Source of the DNA: Leptolyngbya sp. 'hensonii'
GTDB lineage: Bacteria > Cyanobacteriota > Cyanobacteriia > GCF-001939115
Assembly (NCBI RefSeq): GCF_001939115.1
Contig: NZ_MQTZ01000044.1
Span: 62,001-126,000 of the forward strand
Reading direction: 5' to 3'
Length of the DNA stretch: 64,000 nt
Part shown: positions 18,297 through 27,843 of the stretch, piece after piece
Position numbering within the stretch: the first letter of the stretch is position 1
How the letters are laid out: the number at the start of each line of letters is the position of its first letter
Notes under the pieces: model-generated
Databases searched by the model: none
What the model saw: only the letters and a program-made list of their open reading frames with translations
Told to the model about the DNA's origin: nothing
Position numbers and translations under genes: made by a program

Positions 18297-18433
18297 TTAA
18301 GGCCGGATCCAAACTAATTTCAGAGTTCAGATAATGATTGGATACGAGCACAATAATGCAGGAATGAACCGGCAGGATTAATGTCCTCCGGCTTCTGCAT
18401 ATTTAAAGGGTATTGAAAAAGATATAGGTTTTT

Positions 18434-18474
18434 AGATCTCCGACTTCTGTAAGAAATCGGAGATCTGTTTTTTA
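18434..18474 (+). terminator. Rho-independent terminator after the 43-codon gene
   Basis: AGATCTCCGA (18434-18443) pairs with TCGGAGATCT (18457-18466). The inner bases TTCT and AGAA extend the stem with one mismatch. The stem is followed at once by GTTTTTTT. This is a textbook intrinsic terminator on the plus strand. A third copy of the arm (ATCGGAGATCT) follows directly, at 18474-18484. Confidence 0.85.
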
Positions 18475-18513
18475 TCGGAGATCTAAGTAATCGGGTGAGA
18501 TTAATTATAAGAA

Positions 18514-18543
18514 GGGGGGAAGGGGGTACGCCCCCTTCCCCCC
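18514..18543. repeat. Perfect 13-base GC stem with TACG loop
   Basis: GGGGGGAAGGGGG (18514-18526), TACG, then CCCCCTTCCCCCC (18531-18543): a perfect hairpin with a four-base loop. No T-run follows on either strand. It could be a second transcription barrier, an mRNA end-protecting structure or a dispersed repeat. It lies 175 bases before the response regulator gene. Confidence 0.7.
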
Positions 18544-18717
18544 GACTCTCATCCTTAATTTAATTGTGCCGACCTACTTATTGGCTCGACCATGGTGAAG
18601 ATCGACCTGACATTCCTACAAAATGTTGAGAGTCGTCAACCCTGCAGGAGAGTTCATCAAGATTGGGCAGTTTAGGAATATCCGCAGGGATTTCCTGACT
18701 GAGTTCAAGTAACCATC

Positions 18718-19116
18718 ATGACGATCGACGCGATAGCCCCAACCGTGCTGGCCGTGGATGATAGTGCGGTGATGCACCAGATGATTAAGCGAGCCCTGGA
18801 ACCTCAGTATCGGGTGCTCGTCTCAGATAACGCAGTTGAAGCATTGTCGATGATCTATCACGAACCCATTTCAGTGGTTCTGCTGGATGTCATGATGCCG
18901 GATGTCGATGGGTTGGAATTTTGCCGCACCCTGCGAAGTTTGCCTCAGTTTCAGCAATTGCCTGTGGTGATGGTGACCTCCAAAGACACGGCCTTCGATC
19001 GGGTCAAGGGCAAACTGGCGGGGGCAACGGAATATCTGATCAAGCCGTTTGATATTGACCAGTTGCGGCAAATTGTGGATCAGCTTTCAACCGCCTCTGT
19101 ATCTGAAGTGGGCTAG
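18718..19116 (+). CDS. Single-domain response regulator (CheY-like)
   Basis: A 132-residue protein consisting only of a receiver domain. The acidic pair DD (14-15), phospho-acceptor D57 in LLDVMMPDVDG, T87 in MVTSKD and K109 in LIKPF are all present. Receivers of this kind carry phosphate from a CheA kinase to a target protein. It lies between the cheR-cheW-cheA unit and cheB, converging on cheB, so it probably belongs to this chemosensory system. The output partner is not visible. Confidence 0.93.
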   Translation: MTIDAIAPTVLAVDDSAVMHQMIKRALEPQYRVLVSDNAVEALSMIYHEPISVVLLDVMMPDVDGLEFCRTLRSLPQFQQLPVVMVTSKDTAFDRVKGKLAGATEYLIKPFDIDQLRQIVDQLSTASVSEVG

Positions 19117-19161
19117 TGGTCTGACTGAATGGTACTGTCAGGGAACGGTCGTACCCAGGAT

Positions 19162-20232
19162 TCAAAGAGGCGCAAAAATTTTGTGCAGCAATATCGGGGC
19201 AATCTGATCCAAGGGCAGCACCTGTTGCACTGCCCCTAGGGCGATCGCTTCTTTGGGCATCCCAAATACGACACAACTGGCTTCATCCTGAGCGATCGTG
19301 ATGCCACTGGCTTGAGCCAGTTCGGCCAATCCTTCCGCCCCATCCCGCCCCATGCCCGTGAGCAAAATGCCGACGGCCGATCGCCGGTAGTAGGCGGCTA
19401 CTGAGCGAAACAAAATGGTCGCAGAAGGACAATGGCCTGCGACTGGGGGGCCTTGGGGCAGTAGGAAGCGCCCATGGGGGTCCAGTTGTAGATGACAGCG
19501 TTCGGGCGGAAAGTACACGGTGCCGACCTGGGGGATTTCTCCAGGCTGGGCGATCCGAACTTTCAAGCTACACTCAGCCGCCAGCCAGTTCACTAAACCG
19601 GTTAAAAAGCCTTCACTGATGTGCTGGACACAGAGAATGGGCACTGCAAAGGACCGGGGGATCTGGCTGAGGATGGTATGCATGGCTTGGGGACCTCCGG
19701 TCGAGGCCCCGATCGCCACCACCCTCGGGAAGCAGATATCTCTGGGGACCGAGATCGCTGGGAGGGAACTTGGCAGGGGCACAGGTTTGATCTCAGAGGA
19801 TGAAGCTGGGCGACGGGTAAATACTGAAACCCCGGCTAGGACTCTGATGCGGTTGAGCAGGTCTATTTTCATCTGTTCGTACTCAGAGGAAAGACCTGTC
19901 CGAGGCTTAGGGAAGACATCTAGGGCTCCGGCCTGCAACAATTGAAAAACAGTATGGCTATCTTCAGCCTGGACCGAGGCACTGATGACGAGAATGGGTC
20001 TGGGACACTCTGCCATGACTCGGCGGGTTAACTCCAACCCACCCATTTTGGGCATGTGCAGGTCAGTGCAAATGACGGTAGGGTTGACCTGAGGAATGAG
20101 TGCCAGCGCTTCTATTCCATTGTGGGCAGTCCCTACAATCTCCATATCGGGCGTTTCTGCCAGCAACCGTCGGAGAATGGTCAGAACTACGGGGGAATCC
20201 TCAACCAGTAAGACACGAATGGGGACAGCCAT
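19162..20232 (-). CDS. cheB: CheB protein-glutamate methylesterase
   Basis: A 356-residue response regulator that removes methyl groups from chemoreceptors and can deamidate glutamines. The receiver (1-120) has D57 and K109 in PKP. After a linker, the methylesterase domain (about 168-350) shows the triad: S177 in GASTGGP, H204 in VQHIS and D297 in GMGRDGA. Together with cheR it completes an adaptation loop. No transmembrane chemoreceptor gene lies in the window; the soluble receptor-like protein at 60756 is a possible partner, but that is speculative. Confidence 0.96.
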   Translation of the reverse strand: MAVPIRVLLVEDSPVVLTILRRLLAETPDMEIVGTAHNGIEALALIPQVNPTVICTDLHMPKMGGLELTRRVMAECPRPILVISASVQAEDSHTVFQLLQAGALDVFPKPRTGLSSEYEQMKIDLLNRIRVLAGVSVFTRRPASSSEIKPVPLPSSLPAISVPRDICFPRVVAIGASTGGPQAMHTILSQIPRSFAVPILCVQHISEGFLTGLVNWLAAECSLKVRIAQPGEIPQVGTVYFPPERCHLQLDPHGRFLLPQGPPVAGHCPSATILFRSVAAYYRRSAVGILLTGMGRDGAEGLAELAQASGITIAQDEASCVVFGMPKEAIALGAVQQVLPLDQIAPILLHKIFAPL

Positions 20233-20466
20233 GACTTAAGCAAACAAGGGCCCAAAAACAGGGAGGGAATTGAGTGGGGTGTCATCCACCCTACTCAACT
20301 CCCGAGTCGCAGTCACACACACAACTGGCCTTATCGAAGGTATGAGCATTGCTTCCTTTGCTCTATCTAAAGAGTAGGCAATAAAGGTGAAGAATTCGGG
20401 AAGAAGAAAAAAATTAGTTCAACAGTCAAAATAACGAGGAGTCTGGCAGCTTTCCATAGGCTCTGA

Positions 20467-21057
20467 CTAGAGATCCAGCAGCCCCGCTGGGGGCAGAATT
20501 TCAATCCGTCTGTGCTTCAAATCGACGATCGGCACAATCGCTTTGACAAATGGAATCAGAACGGTTGTCCTTTTCTGCTTGACGCTGGTAGTGTCTGGAT
20601 CTGTTCCTGCATCATCCGATTCAAGCTGACTGAGCTGGACCTCCAGCAAGTCATTGCCAGCGGTGAAGACATCGACCACTTCTCCAATCTGGATCTGCTC
20701 AACTTGGTGGAACACGGGTAACCCAATCAGATCCATCACATGGAACTCATCCTCTTCCAGGGGTGGTCGATCGGTATCTGGAACCAGTAATCGACTTCCT
20801 CGCAGGGCTTCTGCCTGGTCCCGATCGGTGACTCCAGCAAACTGCAACACGTATAAGCCCTTGCCCTGAATCAGGCGTCCCTTCAGTAACTCGACAGGCT
20901 GGGGCTCGGTGTCTCCCGGTTTCAGGAGCCAGCGGCGACCAGGGTCTTCAAACCGTTCCGGAAAGTCAGAGTCGGGATAAATCCGAACTTCTCCCTTCAA
21001 TCCTTGAGCCGCAACAATTTTGCCAATTTCGAGCCAGCCTGCTTTGCTATAAGTCAT
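20467..21057 (-). CDS. rimM: Ribosome maturation factor RimM
   Basis: A 196-residue protein needed for late 30S subunit assembly through binding of S19. The N-terminal RimM barrel has IGKIVAAQGLKGEVRI (about 11-26) and the RDQAEALRG segment. The C-terminal PRC-barrel part ends in VLIPFVKAIVPIVDL and IEILPPAGLLDL, the usual RimM ending. An insert of about 20 residues rich in Asp/Thr (near 148-165) precedes the VLIPF strand, as in several cyanobacterial forms. It appears to be transcribed alone; cheB lies 234 bases beyond its stop. Confidence 0.95.
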   Translation of the reverse strand: MTYSKAGWLEIGKIVAAQGLKGEVRIYPDSDFPERFEDPGRRWLLKPGDTEPQPVELLKGRLIQGKGLYVLQFAGVTDRDQAEALRGSRLLVPDTDRPPLEEDEFHVMDLIGLPVFHQVEQIQIGEVVDVFTAGNDLLEVQLSQLESDDAGTDPDTTSVKQKRTTVLIPFVKAIVPIVDLKHRRIEILPPAGLLDL

Positions 21058-21185
21058 TAGTGATTAGTGATTAGTTATGAGTCATTTGTGAGCCTTCGGA
21101 ACTCTCGTTTGAGCGTCTAGGATTTCTGACCAACTGACCACAATTCAGACCTCATCAGCCATGTCAGTCACTTATGACCAATGCC

Positions 21186-22472
21186 CTATTGACTTAAAAC
21201 GGCCGATCGCTGGTAAACCTTTTGCACCACTTCGGCCAAGCGGCGCATGCCGGTGGCAATTTCTTCGTTCGTGGCTGTCAGGCTGATGCGTAAGCACTGG
21301 TGGGTGTGCTCCCACCCCTCAGCTAAGCCGGGGAAAAAGTCTTTGCCAGGGACTACTATGATGCCCACCTGCTTGAGCTCTTGGTAAAGATCCCAGTCTG
21401 TGGCCGGTAGATCCCGTAACCAGAGCCAGGCAAAAATTGCCCCTTCCCCACGATGGAGAAACCAGGGCAGACTTCCTGGCATAGCTTCCTCCAGGGTTGA
21501 TTCCAGGACAGCAAATTTACTGTGATAGTGGGGCCGGATCACGTTGATGGCAATATCTGCCAGGGCACCAGATTTAATCGCCCGGGCCGCGATCGCCTGC
21601 CCGTAGCGAGACGAGTGGATCATGGCGTTGGTCTGGAAGCACTCCAGCACCTGAATGAAGGACTCATCCCCGATCGCGATCCCAATCCGTTCTCCCGGTA
21701 GCCCGGCTTTAGACAGGCTCATGCAGTGAAGAATATTCCCTCCAAACAGGGGTGTCATGTCGGTAAAGTTCAGCGCTGGAAAAGGCGGAGCATAGGCGGA
21801 GTCAATAAACACAGGCACGTTATAAGGAGCGGCTAGGGCAGAGATTTTCTGGACTTCCTCATCTGTTAGGACATTCCCGGTGGGGTTGCAGGGCCGGGAG
21901 AAGATGACACAGCCCGTCTGTTCGTTAATCTCTAGTTGGCTAAAATCTGGCCGGTATTTGAACCGGTGTGCCGCTTCATCAATATCCAGAGCCGGTCGGT
22001 AGGCAACCAGAGCTTCCGGGATCAGACTCACCCCGCCGTACCCGGTGTAGTCAGGGCTCAGAGGCAGCACAATCCGCTTCAACTGGCCACTACTGGTATA
22101 GCCACCAAAACTATTCGCACCATAAAAATAAAGCGTCTGGCTGCCAGGAGTAATCAAAACATTGCGATCGGTCAAATTCAGGTTGTAGCGCTGATTAAAG
22201 TCCTGAACGATCGCATCGATTAAGGGTTGATAGCCTTGACTGGCACCGTACCGACACACCACTTCGCCGTACTCTCGGCTGGCCAGTAAATCTGCGGTGC
22301 AGTCGCGCCAGAGTTGTTCCACTTCCGGTAGGATGACCGGATTCCCGGCACTGAGATTGATAAATTCCCTGTTCTCGGCGGACCGTAAGGTTTCCACGAT
22401 GTCCTTCATGATGGCCCGTACCCCAGTCAGGTGGGACATCTGTTCGCCAAATTGAGTCAGGGCAGGGTTCAT
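21186..22472 (-). CDS. Valine-pyruvate aminotransferase-like PLP enzyme
   Basis: A 428-residue fold-type I aminotransferase. The PLP lysine is K255 in SLSKAGLPGERIG, with the substrate-side RPCNPTGN motif (193-200) and the D224-S-A-Y segment that contacts the cofactor. The N-terminal SAGNPVILPE and the overall length fit the AvtA group, which interconverts valine/alanine and their 2-oxo acids. Substrate specificity within this group is hard to read from sequence. It stands alone, with a 390-base gap to the divergent phosphorylase. Confidence 0.85.
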   Translation of the reverse strand: MNPALTQFGEQMSHLTGVRAIMKDIVETLRSAENREFINLSAGNPVILPEVEQLWRDCTADLLASREYGEVVCRYGASQGYQPLIDAIVQDFNQRYNLNLTDRNVLITPGSQTLYFYGANSFGGYTSSGQLKRIVLPLSPDYTGYGGVSLIPEALVAYRPALDIDEAAHRFKYRPDFSQLEINEQTGCVIFSRPCNPTGNVLTDEEVQKISALAAPYNVPVFIDSAYAPPFPALNFTDMTPLFGGNILHCMSLSKAGLPGERIGIAIGDESFIQVLECFQTNAMIHSSRYGQAIAARAIKSGALADIAINVIRPHYHSKFAVLESTLEEAMPGSLPWFLHRGEGAIFAWLWLRDLPATDWDLYQELKQVGIIVVPGKDFFPGLAEGWEHTHQCLRISLTATNEEIATGMRRLAEVVQKVYQRSAVLSQ

Positions 22473-22862
22473 AGGAATTATTCAGGAATGATGGCTATTC
22501 TCCGAAGTAAGCTGGTAGCCAGCTTCAAACCTCGTATCTCTGATGCTAACCGATAGGGGTCAAAGAGTGCTACAGGCTACGCGGGCTCAGCCAGCCAAAA
22601 CCTTACAGTTTAAAAAGAAACCGCAAGTTTGATAGCAAAGCTTTAGAGACTGTAAAAAAAACGTTATTGATGGGTGGATTCCTGGCAAGCTATAAAGTCA
22701 TGGCGATTTTCTATGCGGCCCCGTATCTTATCAGCCGCTCGCCGGTGGAGTTTCCGTTTCTTGAATGATCACAAATTCCGGATATCGTTGAAGCAGATTA
22801 TTGAAACCCCGGTTGCGATCTCCTCTACTGTCACCCATTGACCTATTGCGAGTAATGCCTAT
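22473..22862. other. Divergent promoter region, nothing recognised
   Basis: About 390 bases between the aminotransferase and the alpha-glucan phosphorylase, which are divergently transcribed. Promoters for both should lie here. I see short AT-rich stretches (around 22610-22700) but no convincing paired hexamers, operator palindrome or small gene. Confidence 0.45.
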
Positions 22863-25070
22863 ATGACTCACCCTGTTACGAATCCTGCGGCTCAATTGCA
22901 GGCAAAATTGCCGTCTCCACTGAAACGTCTGGCGGATCTGGCTTATAACTACTGGTGGAGCTGGTCTACTGATCATCTGTCCCTGTTTCGTGCCATTAAT
23001 GCGGACGAGTGGGAGCATTGTGGGCACAATCCAGTTGCTTTGCTGGAAATGTCTTCCTATAACCGCCTGACCCAACTGGCTGAAGACCCTGTATACCTGA
23101 AGCGACTTCAGGTGCTGGTCGGAAAGTTCGATGCCTACATGGCCGAAACCAATACCTGGGCCAGTCGGGTTGCCCCCCAGATCACCCACGAACATCCGAT
23201 CGCTTACTTCTGTGCTGAATTTGGCCTCCATGAGTCGTTACAAATTTACTCTGGTGGCCTGGGTATCCTGGCCGGAGATCATCTCAAATCCGCGTCTGAT
23301 CTGGGTGTTCCCATGGTTGGCATTGGTCTGCTCTATCGTCAGGGGTACTTTCACCAACGGCTCAACCGCCATGGCTGGCAGGAAGACTACTACACCGACA
23401 ATATCTTTGATCGGTTGCCCTTGGAGCTGATCCGGGATGAACGGGGTGAGGCCATCACTTTTGAATTGTTGATTCGTCAGCGCCTGGTGCGGGTCCAAAT
23501 CTGGAAGGTGCGGGTGGGCCGAGTGAACCTGTACCTGCTCGATACCGATCGTCATGATAATGATCCGGTCGATCGCTGGTTGACAGGTCACCTGTACGGC
23601 GGGAACCAGGATACCCGGATTGCCCAGGAGGTCGTTCTGGGGATTGGGGGGGTGCGGGCTCTGCAGGCTATGGGCATTGAACCGAGCGTTTATCATCTGA
23701 ATGAAGGTCATGCCGCCTTCAGTTTGCTGGAAATTGCCCGGACGGAAGTTTTGAAACAGGGCAAGTCCTTCTATGACATTGAAGCCTGGGTTCGCGATCG
23801 CTGTATCTTCACCACCCATACGCCTGTCCCGGCAGGCCATGATGTGTTCTCTGCCGATCTGATGGACTCTTACTTCGCCACCTACTGGCCAGAATTGGGC
23901 CTCTCACGGGAGCAGTTCCTGGCTCTGGGGGCCAGACGTTTGGGTGATCCCTGGGAGCCCTTTGGGATGACGGTGCTGGCTCTACGCCTTTGTCGTGCCG
24001 CCAATGGGGTCAGTGAATTGCATGGTCAGGTTTCCCGCAAGATGTGGAACATTCTCTATCCAGAGCGGAGTGAGGACAATGTTCCGATCGCCCACATTAC
24101 CAATGGGGTGCATAGCCGGACCTGGACTGCGCCTCTGATTGGCGATCTGTATAACCGTTACCTCGGTGAAGACTGGTCCATCCATGTTTCCGATCCAGGG
24201 ATGTGGTCGAAGGTAGACCAGATTCCTGATGTGGAGCTCTGGGAACGGCATATGATTTTGAAGGAGCGGTTGATTGCCCATACCCGTTACCGGGTGAAGC
24301 ATGCGCGTCAATCTCGAGGTGAGGAAGATTACTATGTGCAGTCAGCCAATCACCTGCTGGATCCCCATGTGTTGACCATCGGCTTTGCTCGCCGGTTTAG
24401 CCCCTACAAGCGGGGGGATCTGTTGCTGCGAGATGCCGATCGGGCGCTCAAAATTCTTGGCAATTCCGATCGTCCGGTGCAGATCATTTTCTCTGGCAAG
24501 TCCCATCCGGCAGATGAAGAGGGCAAGCGGATTATTCAGCGATTGATGGAATGGTGCCGACATCCGGCCATCCAGAACCGGGTTGCCTTCATCGAAGACT
24601 ACGATATCTATACGGCTAAAAAGCTGATTCAGGGGGTAGATGTCTGGTTGAATAATCCCCGCCGACCTCTGGAAGCGTCTGGCACCAGCGGCCAGAAAGT
24701 TTGCTTTAATGGCGGAATTAATTGCAGTGTGCTGGATGGCTGGTGGTGTGAAGGCTATCAGGCTGGTCCTGATGGCAAGGGCCTGAACGGTTGGGCGATC
24801 GGGGAAGATAAGCATACGAGCGATCAGGATCTGCAGGACCGGGTGGATTCCGAGTCTCTCTATGCCCTGCTGGAACAGGAAATTGTGCCGCTCTACTACG
24901 ACCAGGATGAACAGGGCATTCCCCACAACTGGATTCGCCTGATGAAGGCATCGATTAAGTCGAATTCTCCAGCCTTCAACACCGATCGCATGATTGCCGA
25001 TTATGTAACCCAGATGTATGCTCCCGGAGCAGCCAAGGGAGAACCGATTCTGGCAAGTCTGGCTCTCTAA
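22863..25070 (+). CDS. glgP: Alpha-glucan (glycogen) phosphorylase, GT35
   Basis: A 735-residue enzyme that releases glucose-1-phosphate from glycogen with a PLP cofactor. The PLP-lysine motif EASGTSGQK begins at residue 604, with K612 as the Schiff-base lysine. Other landmarks are the YFCAEFGLHESLQIYSGGLG block near 120, HLNEGHAAF and FTTHTPVPAGHD. The N-terminal DUF3417-type start (LKRLADLAYNYWWSW) marks the short bacterial alpha-glucan phosphorylase group rather than the classic GlgP/MalP. It should feed stored carbon into glycolysis in the dark. Confidence 0.95.
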   Translation: MTHPVTNPAAQLQAKLPSPLKRLADLAYNYWWSWSTDHLSLFRAINADEWEHCGHNPVALLEMSSYNRLTQLAEDPVYLKRLQVLVGKFDAYMAETNTWASRVAPQITHEHPIAYFCAEFGLHESLQIYSGGLGILAGDHLKSASDLGVPMVGIGLLYRQGYFHQRLNRHGWQEDYYTDNIFDRLPLELIRDERGEAITFELLIRQRLVRVQIWKVRVGRVNLYLLDTDRHDNDPVDRWLTGHLYGGNQDTRIAQEVVLGIGGVRALQAMGIEPSVYHLNEGHAAFSLLEIARTEVLKQGKSFYDIEAWVRDRCIFTTHTPVPAGHDVFSADLMDSYFATYWPELGLSREQFLALGARRLGDPWEPFGMTVLALRLCRAANGVSELHGQVSRKMWNILYPERSEDNVPIAHITNGVHSRTWTAPLIGDLYNRYLGEDWSIHVSDPGMWSKVDQIPDVELWERHMILKERLIAHTRYRVKHARQSRGEEDYYVQSANHLLDPHVLTIGFARRFSPYKRGDLLLRDADRALKILGNSDRPVQIIFSGKSHPADEEGKRIIQRLMEWCRHPAIQNRVAFIEDYDIYTAKKLIQGVDVWLNNPRRPLEASGTSGQKVCFNGGINCSVLDGWWCEGYQAGPDGKGLNGWAIGEDKHTSDQDLQDRVDSESLYALLEQEIVPLYYDQDEQGIPHNWIRLMKASIKSNSPAFNTDRMIADYVTQMYAPGAAKGEPILASLAL

Positions 25071-25183
25071 GCAAGGCGGGGATTGTCCTTGAACATTTGG
25101 TTATGGGTTATCCGTTGGGAGTCATTCATAATGACAAATGACGGATAACCGATGACAGTCGATTGATTGTGGAGACACTGTTT

Positions 25184-25399
25184 ATGTTTGCTGAGGAGTT
25201 GTCCCCTCTATTGAAGGAGTTCGCGAAGGAACCGATCGCCTTTATGGGTGGTCTGGTTACGGGTTTCCTGCGGCTAAACCTGGCGGAGGATCCCGTGAAG
25301 AGCTGGCTAGATCGGCAGGCCCGTGGGGGCTCCCATGCCGCTGGAATGGGTCGTCACGATGGCAATGGTAGTGGCCCTCAGTCCATCACGATCGAATAA
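25184..25399 (+). CDS. Small conserved cyanobacterial protein, unknown
   Basis: A 71-residue protein beginning MFAEELSPLLKEFAKEP, followed by a Gly-rich hydrophobic stretch (IAFMGGLVTGFLRLNL) that could lie along or cross a membrane, then EDPVKSWLDRQ and a low-complexity Gly/His/Ser tail. I chose the ATG at 25184 because GGAG lies nine bases upstream; an in-frame start at 25163 is weaker. It looks like a family I have seen in cyanobacteria without an assigned role. It follows glgP by about 110 bases on the same strand. Confidence 0.7.
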   Translation: MFAEELSPLLKEFAKEPIAFMGGLVTGFLRLNLAEDPVKSWLDRQARGGSHAAGMGRHDGNGSGPQSITIE

Positions 25400-25416
25400 A
25401 TCCATGGAATGCTGCC

Positions 25417-25462
25417 CATAAACCCATAGGGAGGTGGTATGCCGCCTCCCTATGGGTTTATG
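25417..25462. terminator. Long bidirectional hairpin between convergent genes
   Basis: CATAAACCCATAGGGAGGTGG (21 bases from 25417) pairs with the 21 bases ending at 25462 with a single mismatch, around a TATG loop. The upstream gene ends at 25399 and argC, convergent, ends at 25466. The stem's outer arm AAACCC/GGGTTT gives a T-run on both strands, so it can terminate from either side. Confidence 0.75.
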
Positions 25463-25465
25463 GCT

Positions 25466-26524
25466 TCAGGGATAGAAACTTAATTGGGGCAATCCCAACA
25501 TTTCCGACCATCCCATCATTAAGTTCAAACATTGGATGGCCTGTCCAGCCTGCCCTTTAATTAGGTTGTCGATCACAGCCATGACAATCACCCGATCGGT
25601 GCGCGGATCGGTTTCAATCCCAATGTAGCCATAGTTCGTTCCACAGACCCATTTCGTCTGAGGGTAGACGCCGCTGGGGAGAATCTTCACCCAACTGGAT
25701 GCCCGATAAAACGCCGTATAGATAGTGATGAGATCTTCCCGAACCAGTCCTGGATCCCGTAGGGTGGCGTAAACCGTGGACAAAATACCCCGCACCATGG
25801 GAATGAGGTGAGGTGTAAATTGGACCGTGACCTCATGGCCAGCCAGGTCACTGCAAATTTGCTCAATTTCTGGAGTGTGGCGGTGAGTAGCGACACTGTA
25901 GGCCCCCAGAGAGCCTTCGGCCTCTGCCAAGAGCAGGTGGGTTTTGGCCTGCCTGCCCCCACCTGAAGTGCCAGATTTAGCGTCAATAATGGCACTTTCG
26001 GGCACAATCAGTCCTTGCTTCAGCAGCGGGGACAGGGCGAGCAAACTGGCGGTTGGATAACAGCCGGGGCACCCCACCAACCTGGCTTCTGCAATTCGAT
26101 CACGGTATAGCTCCGGCAGCCCGTAGACAGCGGTTTCGGCGATGTCTCGATCGTTGCGATCGCCCCCGTACCAGGCTTGGTAAGTTTCCAGATCGGAAAA
26201 CCGGTAGTCCGCTGACAGATCCAGAACCTTGCATCCTTTAGTCAACAGCGTCGGAGCCATCTTATAGGCAAGACCATTAGGGAGGGAAAGAAAAACGGCC
26301 TGACAGCGGGCCGCAATCGCCTCCAGATCGATCGGTTCTACCACCAGCTTTACCCGATCGGCGAAGTGGGGGTATAGTTCAGAGAAAAGCTGACCAGCAC
26401 TGCTTTCCCCGCCCAGATAAACAATTTCTACCCCAGGATGCTCCAGCAACAGGCGGACCAGTTGGACTCCACCATACCCTGACGCACCAACAATTCCAAC
26501 AGGCACACGACCTAAGTCACCCAT
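25466..26524 (-). CDS. argC: N-acetyl-gamma-glutamyl-phosphate reductase
   Basis: A 352-residue enzyme of arginine biosynthesis that reduces N-acetylglutamyl phosphate to the semialdehyde with NADPH. The nucleotide-binding loop GASGYGG (13-19) and the active-site Cys C155 in [10 protein letters not shown] are clear. The later HRHTPEIEQ segment holds a catalytic His. Length is standard. The arginine gene argH also occurs in the window (41846) but is not linked. Confidence 0.97.
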   Translation of the reverse strand: MGDLGRVPVGIVGASGYGGVQLVRLLLEHPGVEIVYLGGESSAGQLFSELYPHFADRVKLVVEPIDLEAIAARCQAVFLSLPNGLAYKMAPTLLTKGCKVLDLSADYRFSDLETYQAWYGGDRNDRDIAETAVYGLPELYRDRIAEARLVGCPGCYPTASLLALSPLLKQGLIVPESAIIDAKSGTSGGGRQAKTHLLLAEAEGSLGAYSVATHRHTPEIEQICSDLAGHEVTVQFTPHLIPMVRGILSTVYATLRDPGLVREDLITIYTAFYRASSWVKILPSGVYPQTKWVCGTNYGYIGIETDPRTDRVIVMAVIDNLIKGQAGQAIQCLNLMMGWSEMLGLPQLSFYP

Positions 26525-26947
26525 ACGACGGATACCAGATTTTTTAAAGAAAAGATGATGAATCGGGGATGCAGGAACTATGCGACCTGTTTGAGGGCAG
26601 AGCCTCCCAGATCCCCAAGCTTAGCAATGGATGATTGCTGCAGGTTGACCTTATAGAGGTCTCAAGAAGACCTGATACCCAGGTTGATTGGGCTCAATTT
26701 GATCTGCAATTGAAACACAAAAATGATGACCAGGCATTGCAGGCCACACCTTTGATTTTGAATTGGTATTGAGCTTCTGCTGCATTGTAGTACTAAAGCC
26801 CAAAGACTGGTAACGGAAATTCTAAGCCCTCCATGGGAGCGAGCAGCCTGACATTCAGGACCAGGCATCGCAAGTAATCTGCTCTGCTGAATTCTGTCCC
26901 ATCTCCCACCCCTGGGGGTGTTTGAACGTCCGCTCAGAGGCAGTCTT
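26525..26947. other. Intergenic region, nothing firm
   Basis: About 420 bases between argC and the phytol kinase stop. A 14-base sequence GACCAGGCATTGCA (26728-26741) recurs with one change at 26859-26872. No gene, terminator or regulatory motif could be supported. Confidence 0.4.
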
Positions 26948-27652
26948 TTACAGGAGCGATCCCAAGGCGAAGGCCAGGGCTGCGCTGCCCAGAGGGACTG
27001 TTAAATTATCAATCCCTAATTTTGAAAAAGTTTCCAGCAAAGTTGCAACGGCAGCTACCGCCAGTGGAATCCAGACCATTTCCCAGAGGTTTGCCTGCAC
27101 CCCTAGCAAAATCAGGCTGCAAATGGTCCAGCTTGTCAGGACCATGGCCAGAGATCCCTCCCAACTTTTTTGCATACCCCAGACTTGGTAGGGATGACGA
27201 CCAAAGCGTTGCCCAATCAGGGCTGCCATCCCATCCCCCCAGGTCATGACCAGAATACCGAGGGCGGCGTACTGGGGTTGCTGCAGAGGCCAGAACCAGG
27301 CTACCAGGATGCCAATACTGACCGCATAAAAAAAGGTACCCCAGCTATGGCGTCCGATGCCATTCACGCTGGTCAGAATTGGGAAGTGGTAGGAGAGGAG
27401 GGCGATCGTACTGGCGACAACAGAAGCTGCAATGCCGATCCAGGCTGGAATCTGCAGCCACCAAGCCAGAAGAATCACATTGCCAGCCCCCATGTGCAAT
27501 ACCTTGCGGACTACTTCTGGACTCGCATTGCTGAACCGACTGACTGCTTCTGTGGCCAGTAAAACCAGCCCCAACCATAGTCCTGCGATCAACAGTTGCA
27601 GATCTAGGCCAGGAGGGGTAGAAAAGAGGGGCAAAGCGCTGAGCAAGGGCAC
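26948..27652 (-). CDS. Phytol kinase (VTE5/dolichol kinase family)
   Basis: A 234-residue integral membrane protein with about six hydrophobic segments. The family pattern is present: VVRKVLHMGAGN near residue 45, TWGDGMAALIG (about 137-147) and GRHPYQVWGMQKSWEGS, which contains the CTP-binding region. Cyanobacterial members phosphorylate phytol released by chlorophyll breakdown for reuse in tocopherol and chlorophyll synthesis. Specificity for phytol rather than another polyprenol is inferred from the cyanobacterial context. Confidence 0.85.
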   Translation of the reverse strand: MPLLSALPLFSTPPGLDLQLLIAGLWLGLVLLATEAVSRFSNASPEVVRKVLHMGAGNVILLAWWLQIPAWIGIAASVVASTIALLSYHFPILTSVNGIGRHSWGTFFYAVSIGILVAWFWPLQQPQYAALGILVMTWGDGMAALIGQRFGRHPYQVWGMQKSWEGSLAMVLTSWTICSLILLGVQANLWEMVWIPLAVAAVATLLETFSKLGIDNLTVPLGSAALAFALGSLL

Positions 27653-27843
27653 AGAGTTTGGAGGAATGGCTTCTCTAAAACTTTAATACTAATTTGGATG
27701 GGGAAGCATGGTAGATTCCTGGCTGGATAGCTGGATGCTTTAAACATCCTCTGATGCCAGTCGATCACCACAGGGATTCTCTATACTCAAGGAATAGACA
27801 AATCATCGATTAAACGTCCACGGGTCAATGTTTCTTCTGGAAT

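Noticed and set aside
20270-20298. Hairpin TTGAGTGGGGTG / CACCCTACTCAA between rimM and cheB
   Set aside because: One mismatch, and the nearest T-run on the minus strand is more than ten bases away. Evidence too weak to call a terminator.
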